DNA of 64,000 nucleotides from Palleronia rufa (GCF_000743715.1 NZ_JQEY01000002.1:287648-351647), one strand, 5' to 3'. Counted from the first letter of the stretch, positions 29,791 through 40,130 are shown. The notes: a model not told the origin generated them from the letters alone. Numbers and translations: made by a program.

Positions 29791-29817
29791 AAAAGGGCCA
29801 CGCCAGCGGGCGTGGCC
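29791..29817 (-). terminator. rho-independent terminator after the HELTH lipoprotein gene
   Basis: A perfect 9-bp stem GGCCACGCC / GGCGTGGCC with loop AGCG (29796-29817) is followed on the minus strand by CTTTTC. It lies 76 bp after the lipoprotein stop and ahead of the MFS gene, separating the two units. Confidence 0.65.
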
Positions 29818-29892
29818 AGTCCTTCAGGGAGAAAATTCACCGGGCCACCGCGCCCGGGGAATGCATCAACGTAACGTAAGGTTAGGGCGAAG

Positions 29893-30579
29893 TCAGGACT
29901 CCTGACAAATGCCGCGCTGCGGCGCGTTGCGATTTGCGGGAGCGCTGTTGCTTTTCCGCACCAGTTCGCGGCGCGCAAGGGCCGGAAAGACCGGCGTCAG
30001 AAGGCGATGCAACTGCCCGGTCCGCGGCGCCTCAGGGTCCAGGGCACGACAGCAGACGAATTCCTCCACCAATCCTGCCTGCTGTTCGTAGGGATAGGAC
30101 AGGAACGGGCGATTTTCGGACAGGTCGAAGACATAGGGATCGGCGTCGGAACCGTGCTCCTGCGCGACCTTGAGCGGCGTATAGCCGGTCAGATCGCGCC
30201 TTTGCCATTGCCAGACATGGGTCAACTCATGGGCCAGCAGCATCATCGCCGGAAGGTCGGCGGTCTCAGGGTAGCCGGCCAGGAAATCCGGTCGGAACAC
30301 CGGTCCGGCAACGAAGATCCGGTTCAGCAGAACGGTGGCCGCGACGCGGACCTCGACGGGCGCGGTCTCCGGCGGGTAGATCCTCTCCCGGCAGGTGACA
30401 TAGGGTCTCGGGGGGCGGGTCATCGGGAACGCGTAGAGCGGGTTCACACCATGGACCCGGACCCGCGAGCCGTCGATGGCGGGGCCCTGAACGCCCCGGA
30501 CAAAGGCCCGCTCGCCGGGGCTCAGGGGCCGCCCGCAGGCCGAAAGCAAGATCAGAAACAGCAGGATGCGGCAGAGCAT
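29893..30579 (-). CDS. putative metallopeptidase lipoprotein (HELTH motif)
   Basis: 228 residues. A lipoprotein signal (ILLFLILLSAC, lipidated Cys15) leads to a domain holding LLAHELTHVWQWQRRDL, with the HExxH zinc site at residues 117-121. A downstream EQQAGLVEEFVCCRAL segment could give the third ligand. The HELTHVWQ form is shared with DUF4157/eCIS-core-like peptidase domains. It is probably an outer-membrane-anchored periplasmic protease or peptidoglycan-related enzyme; substrate unknown. The C-terminal tail is basic and looks disordered. Confidence 0.75.
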   Translation of the reverse strand: MLCRILLFLILLSACGRPLSPGERAFVRGVQGPAIDGSRVRVHGVNPLYAFPMTRPPRPYVTCRERIYPPETAPVEVRVAATVLLNRIFVAGPVFRPDFLAGYPETADLPAMMLLAHELTHVWQWQRRDLTGYTPLKVAQEHGSDADPYVFDLSENRPFLSYPYEQQAGLVEEFVCCRALDPEAPRTGQLHRLLTPVFPALARRELVRKSNSAPANRNAPQRGICQES

Positions 30580-30656
30580 GGCTTGGCTGGCGTCTCGCGG
30601 TTCGGCCCCGTGGTCCAGCCCCGCGCCGCCTGACCGCAGCGGCCGGGGACCGAGCC

Positions 30657-30884
30657 CTATCGCCGGGCGTTCAGGATCCGACGGCCCTCGGCAACACAGT
30701 ACCCGTCAGCGACCTTTTCCGTCATGGTCTCCGGCCAGGAAATGGCCGTATCGAAGTATACTTGGTTGATGCCGTACAACTGGCAGGTGACCTGGCCGCC
30801 GTCGGTCCGGAGAGTCACCGGCAGCGACTCATACTGGGTGCACCCTGCAAGGGCAAAGGGAGCGAGAAGAAACAGGGCGCGCAT
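30657..30884 (-). CDS. small lipoprotein
   Basis: 75 residues. The lipobox LAPFALAGC places the lipidated Cys at position 15. The remainder has two more cysteines (VTCQLYGINQ and DGYCVAEGR), which could pair. Family not recognised. GGAG lies seven bases before the ATG. It is 77 bp upstream of the HELTH lipoprotein gene on the same strand, so the two may be co-expressed. Confidence 0.65.
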   Translation of the reverse strand: MRALFLLAPFALAGCTQYESLPVTLRTDGGQVTCQLYGINQVYFDTAISWPETMTEKVADGYCVAEGRRILNARR

Positions 30885-30998
30885 ATGTGTTCTCCGATAG
30901 GTGGTACTGCACGCTTAAAGCGAATCACGGCGATCGCACAGCCCTTTTGACATCGGGCGCGCCAGGTTGGTCCTGTCCGGGGCAAGACCGCCCGCGAT

Positions 30999-32948
30999 TC
31001 AGAGGTCCAGCTCTTCCACGAACTGCGCGTTCTGCTGGATGTACTCGAACCGCAGCTCGGGCTTCTTGCCCATCAGCCGCTCGACCAGATCGCCGGTCTC
31101 TCCCGGCTCCTCGTCCACGATGCGCACGCGGATCAGCTTGCGCGTTGCGGGGTTCATCGTGGTTTCCTTGAGGTCCTTGGCGTCCATCTCACCCAGTCCC
31201 TTGAAGCGGGATACGTCGATCTTTCCCTTGCCGCCCAGCCCGGTCTTCATCAGACGGTCCTTGCCGGCTTCGTCCAGGGCGTATTCGCGGCGCGCGCCCT
31301 GGGTCAGGCGGAAAAGCGGCGGGCAGGCCAGGTAGAGGTGTCCGGCGTCGATCATCGGGCGCATCTGCGTGTAGAAGAACGTCATCAGGAGCGATGCGAT
31401 ATGGGCGCCGTCCACATCGGCGTCGGTCATGATGATGACCTTGTCGTAGCGCAGGTCATCCAGGTTGAACTTGGTTCCCATGCCGACGCCCAGCGCCTGG
31501 CACAGGTCCGCGATCTCCTGGTTCTGGCCCAGCTTCGACGATGCCGCGCCCAGCACGTTCAGGATCTTGCCGCGGAGCGGCAGCAGCGCCTGCGTCTCGC
31601 GCAGGCGGGCCATCTTGGCCGATCCGCCCGCGCTGTCGCCCTCGACGATGAAGAGTTCCGTTCCGGCGCGCGCCTTCGCGGTGCAGTCCACGAGCTTGCC
31701 CGGCAGGCGCAGCTTCTTGGTGGCCGACTTGCGCTGCGTCTCCTTTTCCTGGCGGCGTCGGAGGCGCTCTTCGGACCTCAGCACCAGATAGTCCAGGATC
31801 GCGCCGGCGGCCTTGGTGTCGGCGGCAAGCCAGTTGTCGAAATGGTCGCGGACCGCGGTTTCGACCAGCCGTTGCGCGGCGTTGGTGGCCAGCCGGTCCT
31901 TTGTCTGGCCGACGAATTCGGGCTCTGCGATGAAACAGGACACCAGCGCGCACCCCCCGGCGGTCAGGTCCTCGCGGGTGATGTTGGCGGCCTTCTTCAC
32001 GCCCGCCCGCTCGCCGTGGGTGCGGATGCCCTTGAGGATGGCGGCCCAGAACCCGGCCTCGTGGGTGCCGCCCTCGGGCGTCGGGACCGTGTTGCAGTAG
32101 GATTGGATGAATCCGTCGCGTGCGGGCGTCCAGTTGATCGCCCATTCGACCTTGCCGGGCGCGTCGCGGAAGTCTACCGACCCGGCGAAAGGCGTGTCGG
32201 CGTAGGTGGCGACCGTGCCCAGCGTCTCCTTCAGGTAATCCGACAGGCCGCCGGGAAAGTGAAACGTGGCCTGTGTCGGTGTCTCCGCGTCGTCGATCTC
32301 GGATGTCCAGCGGATCTCGACCCCGGAGAAGAGATACGCCTTTGAGCGGACCATTTTGTGCAGCCGCGCGGGCTTGAGCCGCAGCGCGCCGAAGATCTCC
32401 GGGTCCGGGTGGAAGGTGACCGACGTGCCCTTTCGGTTCGGCGCGGCGCCGGCGGGGGCGGCGGGGCCCTGCGGGATCCCGCGCGAAAACTCCTGCGCCA
32501 CCAGCTGCCGGTCGCGCGCGACCTCGACCCGGACGCGGTCCGACAGCGCGTTCACCACGGAGATGCCGACGCCATGCAGGCCGCCGGAGGTCTGGTAGGC
32601 CTTGCCGGAGAACTTTCCGCCGGCGTGCAGGGTACACAGGATGACCTCCAGCGCGGATTTATCGGGGAATTTCGGGTGCGGGTCCGTGGGGATGCCGCGC
32701 CCGTTGTCGCGGATGGTGGCCGCGCCGTCGGCATGGAGCTCGACCTCGATCCGGTTGGCGTGACCCGCCACCGCCTCATCCATGGAGTTGTCGAGAACTT
32801 CGGCCACCAGGTGGTGCAGCGCGCGTTCGTCGGTGCCGCCGATATACATGCCGGGGCGCTTGCGTACGGGTTCCAGCCCCTCCAGCACCTCGATGGACGA
32901 CGCATCGTAGGTCTGGGGGGCGGCGCCCTTGAGAAGATCGTCGGCCAT
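30999..32948 (-). CDS. parE: DNA topoisomerase IV subunit B
   Basis: 649 residues. The GHKL ATPase contains EVLDNSMDEAVAGH, DNGRGIPTD, and TSGGLHGVGISVVNALS. The transducer domain follows, then TOPRIM with ELFIVEGDSAGGSAK and IMTDADVDGAHI. The C-terminus has SRFKGLGEMDAKDLKETTMNP. Length without the large GyrB insertion and the short tail favour ParE over GyrB. It decatenates daughter chromosomes with ParC, which is not in this window. ATG 32948 has GAGAGG upstream. Confidence 0.93.
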   Translation of the reverse strand: MADDLLKGAAPQTYDASSIEVLEGLEPVRKRPGMYIGGTDERALHHLVAEVLDNSMDEAVAGHANRIEVELHADGAATIRDNGRGIPTDPHPKFPDKSALEVILCTLHAGGKFSGKAYQTSGGLHGVGISVVNALSDRVRVEVARDRQLVAQEFSRGIPQGPAAPAGAAPNRKGTSVTFHPDPEIFGALRLKPARLHKMVRSKAYLFSGVEIRWTSEIDDAETPTQATFHFPGGLSDYLKETLGTVATYADTPFAGSVDFRDAPGKVEWAINWTPARDGFIQSYCNTVPTPEGGTHEAGFWAAILKGIRTHGERAGVKKAANITREDLTAGGCALVSCFIAEPEFVGQTKDRLATNAAQRLVETAVRDHFDNWLAADTKAAGAILDYLVLRSEERLRRRQEKETQRKSATKKLRLPGKLVDCTAKARAGTELFIVEGDSAGGSAKMARLRETQALLPLRGKILNVLGAASSKLGQNQEIADLCQALGVGMGTKFNLDDLRYDKVIIMTDADVDGAHIASLLMTFFYTQMRPMIDAGHLYLACPPLFRLTQGARREYALDEAGKDRLMKTGLGGKGKIDVSRFKGLGEMDAKDLKETTMNPATRKLIRVRIVDEEPGETGDLVERLMGKKPELRFEYIQQNAQFVEELDL

Positions 32949-33063
32949 GCTCGTGCCTCTCGTTCTTGTTGGCGCGATTGTGTCAGGGGTCGGAGACGGC
33001 GGCAAGCGCCGCCTCGGTCGGGGGCCGCGGCCGCAGGATCTGCGCCAGGCGGCGCCCGCGCCC

Positions 33064-34182
33064 TTACCTGCGCAGCGACCGCGCCAGCACCGCAATCAGC
33101 AGGGCCAGCACCGCAAGCATCGCCAGGCCGATCCGCAGGGACGTCAGCGCCGCGATCGCTCCGATCAGGGGCGGTCCGATCAGCAGCCCGCCGTATCCCA
33201 GGGTCGCGACCGACGCGATGGCCTGTCCCGTGGGCACCGTGCCTTCGGCGGCGGCACGCGAGAAGGCCAGGGGAAAGATCACCCCCAGCCCCAGACCCAG
33301 AAGCGCAAAGCCCGGCAGCGCGACCACCAGCGACGGCGCCACGGCGACCAGCGCGGCGCCCGCCGCGGCCGTGAGCCCGCTGGCCCGCGCCGCCGCGACC
33401 GCGCCCATCCGCTCGGTCAGCCTGTCACCGGCCAGTCGTACCGCCACCATCGCGACTGCGAAGACTGCGTATCCCAGCGGCGCCCGCGCCTCGGACTGGG
33501 CCAGCGCCTCGATCAGATAGACCGCGCTCCAGTCGGCGACGGCCCCCTCGGCCAATGCGCCTGCCAGCGCCATGAAGCCCACCAGCACCAGCGGGCCGCG
33601 CGGCAGCGCGAAAGCGGGTGCGTCGTCGCTGGTGCGGCTGTGCCAGGGAACGCCGGTCAGTCGCCAGCAGATCGCCGCCGCCGGCAGTCCCACCGTGGCG
33701 AAGTGCCAGAACGGACCGATCCCCGCAAGGATCAGACCGGTTGCCGCCCCAAGACCGGAGGCCAGCGACCAGGCGGCGTGGAACGACGACAGGATGGGAC
33801 GGCCCCGCGCCTGCTCGACCTCTGTCGCCCAGCCGTTCATCGCCACATCCGTCGCCCCGTAGGCCGCGCCGAAGAACACCAGCGCCGGTGCCAGAAGGAC
33901 CACGGATGGTGCGGCGGGCAATGCCAGCAATGCCGCGACCTGCACCGGGATCAGAAGACGCGTCACGCGCGCGGCCCCGATCCTGTCGGTCAGCCGGCCG
34001 GCCAGGGGAAACGCGACGATCGCTCCGCCCGCGATGCAGAGCAGCAGCAGGCCAAGCTGATCGTGGGTCAGTCCGAACCGGTCGACGAACGACGGGATGC
34101 GCGCGGCCCAGAGGCCGAACAGAAGGCCGTTGAGACAGAATGCTGAGGTTGCCGCGATGCGGGCTTGGCGTGTGTCGGTCAT
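33064..34182 (-). CDS. MFS transporter (YbjJ-like)
   Basis: 372 residues with about twelve helices. It begins RIAATSAFCLNGLLFGLWAARIPSFVDRFGLT, continues AFPLAGRLTDRIGAARVTRL (loop 2-3), and has a mid-protein GAVADWSAVYLIEAL, all features of the YbjJ/fucose-permease-like group. Substrate unknown. An in-frame ATG at 34239 is possible, but ATG 34182 fits homologues. It diverges from the epimerase gene across an intergenic stretch that holds two inverted repeats. Confidence 0.88.
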   Translation of the reverse strand: MTDTRQARIAATSAFCLNGLLFGLWAARIPSFVDRFGLTHDQLGLLLLCIAGGAIVAFPLAGRLTDRIGAARVTRLLIPVQVAALLALPAAPSVVLLAPALVFFGAAYGATDVAMNGWATEVEQARGRPILSSFHAAWSLASGLGAATGLILAGIGPFWHFATVGLPAAAICWRLTGVPWHSRTSDDAPAFALPRGPLVLVGFMALAGALAEGAVADWSAVYLIEALAQSEARAPLGYAVFAVAMVAVRLAGDRLTERMGAVAAARASGLTAAAGAALVAVAPSLVVALPGFALLGLGLGVIFPLAFSRAAAEGTVPTGQAIASVATLGYGGLLIGPPLIGAIAALTSLRIGLAMLAVLALLIAVLARSLRR

Positions 34183-34218
34183 GGCTCCATGCGTCGGGTC
34201 CCGTGCCGGAATTGGCAA

Positions 34219-34268
34219 GTGGCGTTTTGAACCCGCCACGCCGCCCAGGGCCGAAAATACCGGCCCTG
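34219..34268. repeat. two inverted repeats between divergent genes
   Basis: GTGGCG / CGCCAC (34219-34224 and 34234-34239, 9-nt loop) is followed by a perfect 8-bp repeat CAGGGCCG / CGGCCCTG (34246-34253 and 34261-34268) around AAAATAC. They lie in the 146-bp divergent region between the MFS and epimerase genes and could be operators or leader hairpins. Confidence 0.55.
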
Positions 34269-34328
34269 TGACTGGTCGCGCGCCCTCCGCCGATCTAGCT
34301 GCTGACGCGATCGAAAAGGAGTTCAGCC

Positions 34329-35213
34329 ATGCGTATTTTCTTTACCGGCGGCAGCGGCAAGGCGGGTCGGCACGTGGTGCCCTATCTTCGTGACCAAGGG
34401 CATGAGGTGACGAATTTCGACCGGGTGCCGCTGGATTTGCCGGGGGTCAAGAACATCACCGGCGACGTGACCGACGCGGGCAAGGTCTGGGGCGCGCTCA
34501 CCATGCCGGCCGACTTCGACGAGCTTGAGGACGGCGACGGCGTCCGCCCCTACGACGCCGTGGTGCATTTCGCGGCGATTCCGCGGATCATGATCACCAC
34601 GGACGTGGAGGTGTTCCACACCAACACCATGGGCACCTACAACGTGCTCGAAGCGGCGACGGGCCTTGGGATCCGCAAGGTGGTCTTTGCCTCGTCCGAG
34701 ACGACCTACGGCATCTGCTTTGCCGACGGAGAGCGCAAGCCGGAGTACATACCCGTGGATGAGGAACATCCCACCGAACCGGGCGACAGCTACGCCATGT
34801 CGAAGGTCTGCAATGAGGCGACGGCCCGCGGGTTCCAGCGCCGCTCGGGCGCGGATGTCTACGGGCTGCGGATCAACAACGTGATCGAACCGCATGAATA
34901 CGCGGATCTCTTCCCGGCCTTCGTCAAGGATCCCGCGCTGCGGCGGCGCAACATCTTCGCCTATATCGACGCCCGCGACCTGGGACAGATGGTGGATCTC
35001 TGCCTGACGTCGGACGGGCTGGGCTATGAGGTGTTCAACGTCGCCAACCCCGATCCCAGCGTGGATCTGACCAGCGACCAGATCGCCGCCCGCTTCTATC
35101 AGGGCGTTCCGCACCGGCGCGAGATGGCGGAGCACGAGACGTTCTATTCCATCGCCAAGGCCGAGCGGCTGCTGGGCTTCGCGCCGAAACATCGCTGGCG
35201 CGACGAGATCTGA
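34329..35213 (+). CDS. NAD-dependent epimerase/dehydratase family protein (extended SDR)
   Basis: 294 residues. The NAD loop is FFTGGSGKAGRHVVPYL at the N-terminus. The catalytic triad reads as Ser/Thr in VVFASSETTYG and SYAMSKVCNE (YxxxK). RINNVIEPHEYADLFP and YIDARDLGQMVDLCL follow the extended-SDR pattern, with a nucleotide-sugar-type C-terminal domain. Substrate unknown. AAGGAG precedes the ATG. It is followed 51 bp later by a MATE exporter. Confidence 0.9.
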   Translation: MRIFFTGGSGKAGRHVVPYLRDQGHEVTNFDRVPLDLPGVKNITGDVTDAGKVWGALTMPADFDELEDGDGVRPYDAVVHFAAIPRIMITTDVEVFHTNTMGTYNVLEAATGLGIRKVVFASSETTYGICFADGERKPEYIPVDEEHPTEPGDSYAMSKVCNEATARGFQRRSGADVYGLRINNVIEPHEYADLFPAFVKDPALRRRNIFAYIDARDLGQMVDLCLTSDGLGYEVFNVANPDPSVDLTSDQIAARFYQGVPHRREMAEHETFYSIAKAERLLGFAPKHRWRDEI

Positions 35214-35264
35214 TCCCGCGCGCGCGGTCTTGCCCGGGCTCCGGCGCGGGCGTAGGGGCGTTTC

Positions 35265-36611
35265 ATGTCCCTCAGAGAGCATATCGCGCGCACGCTGGCG
35301 CTGGGCGTGCCGCTGACCGGCAGCCTGGTGGCGCAGATGCTGATCCAGCTCACCGACACGGTGATGCTCGGACGCTACGACATCACGGTGCTGGCGGGTC
35401 AGGTCCTCGGCTCGACCCTCTTCACCATGGCGCTGCTGTTCGGGGCGGGGTTCGGCCTTGCGGTCACGCCGCTGGTCGCGGAGGCCGACAGCCGCGGCCG
35501 GACGGCCGACATCCGGCGCGTCGCACGGATGGCGATGTGGCTGGCGGCCGGCTGGAGCGCGGTGGCGATCCCGGTCTTTCTGCTGGCGCGGCCGATCTTC
35601 CTGGCGCTGGGGCAGTCCGGTGTCGTGTCGGACATCGGCGCGGAATACCTGGCGGTGCAGGGCTGGTCGATCTTTCCGGCCATGGGTGTGATGGTGCTGC
35701 GCGGCTACCTGTCCGGACTGGGCCGCGCCCGGGCGCAGTTCTGGGCCATGGCGGCGGCGGTCGTCGTCAACGCGGCCGTCAACTACGCGCTGATCTTCGG
35801 CAACTGGGGCGCGCCGGAACTCGGCGTGGTCGGCGCGGCGGTGGGATCGCTCCTGTCCATGCTTGCCGCCTGCGCCGCGCTGGGCGTCCATGCGGCGGTG
35901 GCGACGCGGGAACACGCGCTCTTCGTTCGGATATGGCGCCCGGATCCGGACGCCATGGGCCGGGTGTTCCGGCTCGGCTGGCCGATCGGGCTGGCGATCC
36001 TGGCCGAAGCGGGGCTGTTCTCTGCGTCGTCGGTCATGGTCGGCTGGCTGGGAGAGGTGCCGCTGGCCGCGCACGGGATCGCCATCCAGATCATCTCGAT
36101 CGTGTTCATGGCGCATATGGGGCTCAGTCAGGCGGCGACGATCCGGGCGGGCAACGCGCTGGGACGGAACGACCGCACCGGGCTGGCGCGCGGCGCGCAG
36201 GTGGCCATGGGCCTGTCGGCCTGTATCGTGACGGTGACGGTGACGCTGTTTCTGACATTGCCGGAGGCGCTGGTCGGACCGTTCCTGCGGGCCGACGATC
36301 CCGATCGGGCAGAGGTGCTGGCGCTGGGCGTCGCGTTCCTGGCGGCGGCGGCGCTGTTTCAGGCGGTGGACGCGGCACAGGTCATGGCCATGGGCGGTCT
36401 CAGGGGGGTGCAGGACACCCGCGGACCGATGGTGATCGCATCGGTGAGCTACTGGCTGGTGGGCATCCCGGCGGCCTGGGTTCTGGGGTTCGGGCTGGAA
36501 TTCGGCGGCGTCGGGGTGTGGCTGGGCATGGCGGTGGGGCTCTTTCTTGCCGCGGTGCTGTTGCAGATGCGGTTCTGGCGGATGGTTCAGTCGAACGGGT
36601 CGGCGGGATAG
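35265..36611 (+). CDS. MATE-family multidrug exporter (NorM type)
   Basis: 448 residues with twelve helices. Diagnostic starts are [29 protein letters not shown] and a repeat in the C-terminal half, [26 protein letters not shown]. It exports cationic drugs by Na+ or H+ antiport. This is the second MATE gene of the window and is of the NorM rather than the DinF branch. Its 3' end overlaps truA by 25 bp tail to tail. Confidence 0.93.
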   Translation: MSLREHIARTLALGVPLTGSLVAQMLIQLTDTVMLGRYDITVLAGQVLGSTLFTMALLFGAGFGLAVTPLVAEADSRGRTADIRRVARMAMWLAAGWSAVAIPVFLLARPIFLALGQSGVVSDIGAEYLAVQGWSIFPAMGVMVLRGYLSGLGRARAQFWAMAAAVVVNAAVNYALIFGNWGAPELGVVGAAVGSLLSMLAACAALGVHAAVATREHALFVRIWRPDPDAMGRVFRLGWPIGLAILAEAGLFSASSVMVGWLGEVPLAAHGIAIQIISIVFMAHMGLSQAATIRAGNALGRNDRTGLARGAQVAMGLSACIVTVTVTLFLTLPEALVGPFLRADDPDRAEVLALGVAFLAAAALFQAVDAAQVMAMGGLRGVQDTRGPMVIASVSYWLVGIPAAWVLGFGLEFGGVGVWLGMAVGLFLAAVLLQMRFWRMVQSNGSAG

Positions 36612-37354
36612 CGCACGTGCATGAGGCACAGTCCCTGGGGCGGGGCCACCGGCCCGCAGGCGGCGCGGTCGCGCGCCTTCAGCGCGGTCGAGACGTCGTC
36701 GGCCGACCAGGCACCGGCGCCGACCCGTTCCAGCGTGCCGACGAAGCTGCGCACCTGGTTGTGCAGGAACGACCGGGCGGCGGCATGGATGCGGATCTCC
36801 TGCCCGACAGCGCGGGGGATCGTCTCGACCTCCAGCCGGTCGAGCGTCTTGACCGGGGACGGAGACTGGCACTGGACCGACCGGAAGGTGGTGAAATCGT
36901 GCCGCCCCACCAGCCTGTCGGCCGCGGCCTGCATCGCGGCCGGATCCAGCGGCACACGCACATGCCACACAAGGCCGCGCTCATGCACGGGGGGGGCGCG
37001 GCGCCGGACGATCCGGTAGGTATAGTGGCGGCGCGTGGCCGAGAACCGCGCGTGCCAGTCGTCCGGCACCCGTGCGCAGGCGGTGACCGCGACCGGTGCG
37101 GGCTTGAGATGATAGTTCAGCGCCTCGGACAGGCGGAACGGCTCCCAGTCGCGCGACATGTCGGCCTGCGCCACCTGGCCCGTCGCATGGACGCCCGCGT
37201 CGGTCCGGCCGGCGGCGGCGACGGCGGGCACGCCGCGCTCCAGCCGGGCCAGCGCGGCCTCCAGCGCGCCCTGCACCGTCGGCTGGCCGGCCTGCCGCTG
37301 CCACCCGGAGAACGGCGTCCCGTCGTATTCGATGCGAAAGGCATATCTGGGCAT
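36587..37354 (-). CDS. truA: tRNA pseudouridine(38-40) synthase TruA
   Basis: A 255-residue standard TruA that isomerises uridines 38-40 in the anticodon arm. The catalytic aspartate is Asp52 in [28 protein letters not shown] at the N-terminus, [14 protein letters not shown], and [19 protein letters not shown] are all family signatures. Divergent from the YcjX-like gene. Confidence 0.97.
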   Translation of the reverse strand: MPRYAFRIEYDGTPFSGWQRQAGQPTVQGALEAALARLERGVPAVAAAGRTDAGVHATGQVAQADMSRDWEPFRLSEALNYHLKPAPVAVTACARVPDDWHARFSATRRHYTYRIVRRRAPPVHERGLVWHVRVPLDPAAMQAAADRLVGRHDFTTFRSVQCQSPSPVKTLDRLEVETIPRAVGQEIRIHAAARSFLHNQVRSFVGTLERVGAGAWSADDVSTALKARDRAACGPVAPPQGLCLMHVRYPADPFD

Positions 37355-37458
37355 GGGCGCGGCATAGGCCGGGCGTGGCGGGCCGGCAAGCGCGGACCGC
37401 GACTGGAAGCCGGGCGCCGCGGCGCATATCTGTTGGCGATGAATGGGACGGGGCGCGC

Positions 37459-38865
37459 ATGATCGGGGAACTGGCGGACGGGATCGGATCCCGTGTGGGG
37501 GCGATGGGACGGCAGGTCACGGGCCGGTTCTTCGACCCGACGCTGCGGCTTGGCGTGACTGGCCTCAGCCGTGCGGGCAAGACCGTGTTCATCACGTCGC
37601 TGGTCGCGAACCTGCTGGACCGGGGGCGGATGACGGGCCTGCGCGCCGCCGCGGACGGCGCCATTCAGGCCGCGTATCTGCAGCCGCAGCCCGACGACAC
37701 CCTGCCGCGGTTCGACTATGAGACCCACCTGGATGCCATGACCGGACCGAACCCGCACTGGCCCGAGAGCACGCGGGCGATCTCGGAATTGCGCCTGTCG
37801 CTGCGGGTGCAGCCCACCGGGCTCATCGCCGGGCTCAGGGGGCCGAAGGTGCTGCATCTGGACATCATCGACTATCCGGGGGAGTGGCTTCTGGACCTTG
37901 CCCTGCTGGAAAAAGCCTTCGACAGCTGGTCCGAAGGGGCGCTGGAGCGCGCCGGCCGGCGTGAGGACGGGGCCGCCTATCTGGCAAGGGTGGGGGGCGT
38001 GGACCCGACCGAGGCGTTCGAGATCGGCCGGGCCAAGGCGCTGGCCGAGGCCTGGACCGGCTACCTGCGTGCGGCCAAGGACGCGGGCTATTCCGACTGC
38101 ACGCCGGGGCGGTTCCTGCTGCCGGGCGAAATGGCCGGCTCTCCGGCGCTGACCTTCGCGCCGCTGCCCCGGGGCGCGGCGCCCCGCGGATCGCTGCGGC
38201 GGGAGTTCGAGCGGCGGTTCGAAGCCTACAAGCGTGAGGTCGTGCGCCCGTTCTTCCGGGCGCATTTCGCGCGGATCGACCGGCAGGTGGTGCTGGTGGA
38301 CGCGCTGGGCGCGATCCATGCCGGTCCGCAGGCGGTGGAGGATCTGCGCGTCGCCATGGCCGACATCCTTGGCGCGTTCCGTCCGGGCCGCAACGCCTTC
38401 CTGACCGAGATCTTCCGCGGCAAGCGGGTCGAAAAGATCCTCTTTGCCGCCACCAAGGCCGATCATCTGCACCATGCCCAGCACGGCCGCCTGACCCGGA
38501 TCATGGAGGCGCTGGTGGCCGACGCGAAATCCCGCGCCGACTACGCGGGGGCGAAGACCGCCGCCATGGCGCTGGCGTCGCTGCGCGCCACCACCGAGGA
38601 CCGGATCGAGCATGGCGGAGAGCTGCAGGACGTGGTGCGCGGCGTGCTGGCCGACGGGCGGCGCGCCGCGTTCCATCCCGGAGAGCTGCCGCAGGATCCG
38701 CGCGCGCTTCTGTCCCAGGGGCGCCGCGGGGCGGAGACCTGGCTGGACGGCGACTACGCCGTGATGGACATCCGCCCCCAGGGCGGTGCGCTGGCCCCGG
38801 GCGAAGGCCCGCCCCATATCCGCCTGGATCGCGCCGTCGAGTTTCTGATCGGAGACCGGCTGTGA
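37459..38865 (+). CDS. YcjX-like P-loop GTPase (DUF463)
   Basis: A 468-residue protein of the YcjX/DUF463 family. The Walker A loop [17 protein letters not shown] lies near residue 38, followed by [14 protein letters not shown] (Walker B-like), [15 protein letters not shown], and [12 protein letters not shown] (TKxD guanine-specificity motif). Enterobacterial homologues form a stress-induced pair with YcjF in the psp regulon; the role is thought to be at the membrane but is not settled. The gene is followed by a YcjF-family gene, matching that pairing. Confidence 0.9.
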   Translation: MIGELADGIGSRVGAMGRQVTGRFFDPTLRLGVTGLSRAGKTVFITSLVANLLDRGRMTGLRAAADGAIQAAYLQPQPDDTLPRFDYETHLDAMTGPNPHWPESTRAISELRLSLRVQPTGLIAGLRGPKVLHLDIIDYPGEWLLDLALLEKAFDSWSEGALERAGRREDGAAYLARVGGVDPTEAFEIGRAKALAEAWTGYLRAAKDAGYSDCTPGRFLLPGEMAGSPALTFAPLPRGAAPRGSLRREFERRFEAYKREVVRPFFRAHFARIDRQVVLVDALGAIHAGPQAVEDLRVAMADILGAFRPGRNAFLTEIFRGKRVEKILFAATKADHLHHAQHGRLTRIMEALVADAKSRADYAGAKTAAMALASLRATTEDRIEHGGELQDVVRGVLADGRRAAFHPGELPQDPRALLSQGRRGAETWLDGDYAVMDIRPQGGALAPGEGPPHIRLDRAVEFLIGDRL

Positions 38866-39121
38866 GCGGGAGCGGGCCGGGCGGGGCGATACGCGTTCGG
38901 GACATGGACGCCGGCCGGTCGCGGACGCAAATCCGGCGTCCGGGTCGGCAGGACGTGACGGGGCAAGCGGCATCGGATACACGCGCCTGCGCTGCGGCAC
39001 GGCCGGGCCTTCCGGCGGCGCGCGCGGGGGTGTCCGTCAGGACCGGGCGCCGTGCGGCGGCGAAGGCTTGCCTGCCGGCGGGCGACGCGCGGCGCGCGCC
39101 CGGGCAACGGGGCCGGCGCGG

Positions 39122-40129
39122 ATGGTGACGCGCCGGGGACCGATCCTGATCGAGGAAGAGGCGGACGCGGTCCGGGCCGGTCCGGCAGAGGCGCCGCCGG
39201 TGCCCGATGCGGCACCGGCGGCATCGGGTCAGGCGATGCGGACCATGGCGGCCCTCGCGGCCAGGCCGCCATCGCGGCTGGGGCGCTGGTTCCGGCGGGC
39301 GCTGGGCACGCTCTTCGTCTTCGTGCTGTCCGTGGCGACATGGTCGGCGGTGACGGCGCTTCTGGCCGCGAACCCTCTGCTGGGCTGGATCGCCACCGTG
39401 CTGGTTGGCGCCGTGCTGGTCCTGTCCGTGGCACTTGCGCTGCGCGAGCTTTCGGCGCTCGCCCGGCTCAAGCGGGTGGGCGATCTGCAGGCCGCGGCAG
39501 GCGCGGCGCTGGCGTCGGCCGACCTGGAGGCCGCGCGCGGCGTCGTGGACCGGATCGACGCGCTCTATGCCCGCCGCGCGCCGCTCGACTGGCACCGGGC
39601 GCGGCTGGCCGAGCGGCGGGGCGACCTCTTCGATGCCGACGCGCTGATGGGGCTGGCGGAGTCCGAGATGATGCGCCCCCTCGACATGGCCGCGCGGGCC
39701 GAGATCGAGGCCGCGGCGCGGCAGGTCGCGGCCGTGACGGCGATCGTGCCGCTGGCGCTGGCGGATGTGGCCGCGGCGCTGGTGTCAAACCTCCGCATGA
39801 TCCGCCGCATCGCCGAGATCTACGGCGGCCGGGCCGGCACGCTGGGGGCGTGGCGCCTGACCCGCGCGGTGCTGACCCATCTGGTGGCGACGGGCGCCGT
39901 GGCCGTGGGCGACGACCTCATCGGGTCGGTCGCGGGCGGCTCGATGCTGACCAAGATCAGCCGCCGCTTCGGCGAGGGGATCGTGAACGGCGCCCTGACG
40001 GCGCGGGTCGGCGTCGCCGCGATGGAGGTCTGCCGCCCGCTGCCCTTCGTGGTAGAACCGAAGCCGCAGGTGCACCGGATCATCGGACGCGCGCTGTCGG
40101 GCGTTTTTCCGCAGAGCAGGGGGGACTGA
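39122..40129 (+). CDS. YcjF-like membrane protein (TIGR01620/DUF697 family)
   Basis: 335 residues. After an acidic N-terminal stretch (RRGPILIEEEADAV), two membrane helices come at about 65-110 (LGTLFVFVLSVATWSAVTALL and LGWIATVLVGAVLVLSVALAL). A cytoplasmic helical domain ends with MLTKISRRFGEGIVNGALTARVGVAAMEVCRPLPF, the DUF697 core. ATG 39122 is chosen because homologues begin with an RRGPxLIE motif. Partner of the upstream YcjX gene; only one base separates it from the next gene. Confidence 0.88.
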   Translation: MVTRRGPILIEEEADAVRAGPAEAPPVPDAAPAASGQAMRTMAALAARPPSRLGRWFRRALGTLFVFVLSVATWSAVTALLAANPLLGWIATVLVGAVLVLSVALALRELSALARLKRVGDLQAAAGAALASADLEAARGVVDRIDALYARRAPLDWHRARLAERRGDLFDADALMGLAESEMMRPLDMAARAEIEAAARQVAAVTAIVPLALADVAAALVSNLRMIRRIAEIYGGRAGTLGAWRLTRAVLTHLVATGAVAVGDDLIGSVAGGSMLTKISRRFGEGIVNGALTARVGVAAMEVCRPLPFVVEPKPQVHRIIGRALSGVFPQSRGD

Positions 40130-40130
40130 C

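Noticed and set aside
29867..29884. AACGTAACGTAA-like repeats resembling the MerR operator
   Set aside because: The arms do not form the ACGTTAACGT palindrome and no fatty-acid gene is next to them.
30999..32948. Naming this gyrB
   Set aside because: At 649 residues without the GyrB insertion and tail, ParE is the better fit.
38862..39128. 88-codon frame starting GTG at the YcjX stop and ending at the YcjF start
   Set aside because: Overlaps at both ends look tempting, but the product is Arg/Ala/Gly-rich without hydrophobic core or motifs; it is more likely an untranslated spacer.
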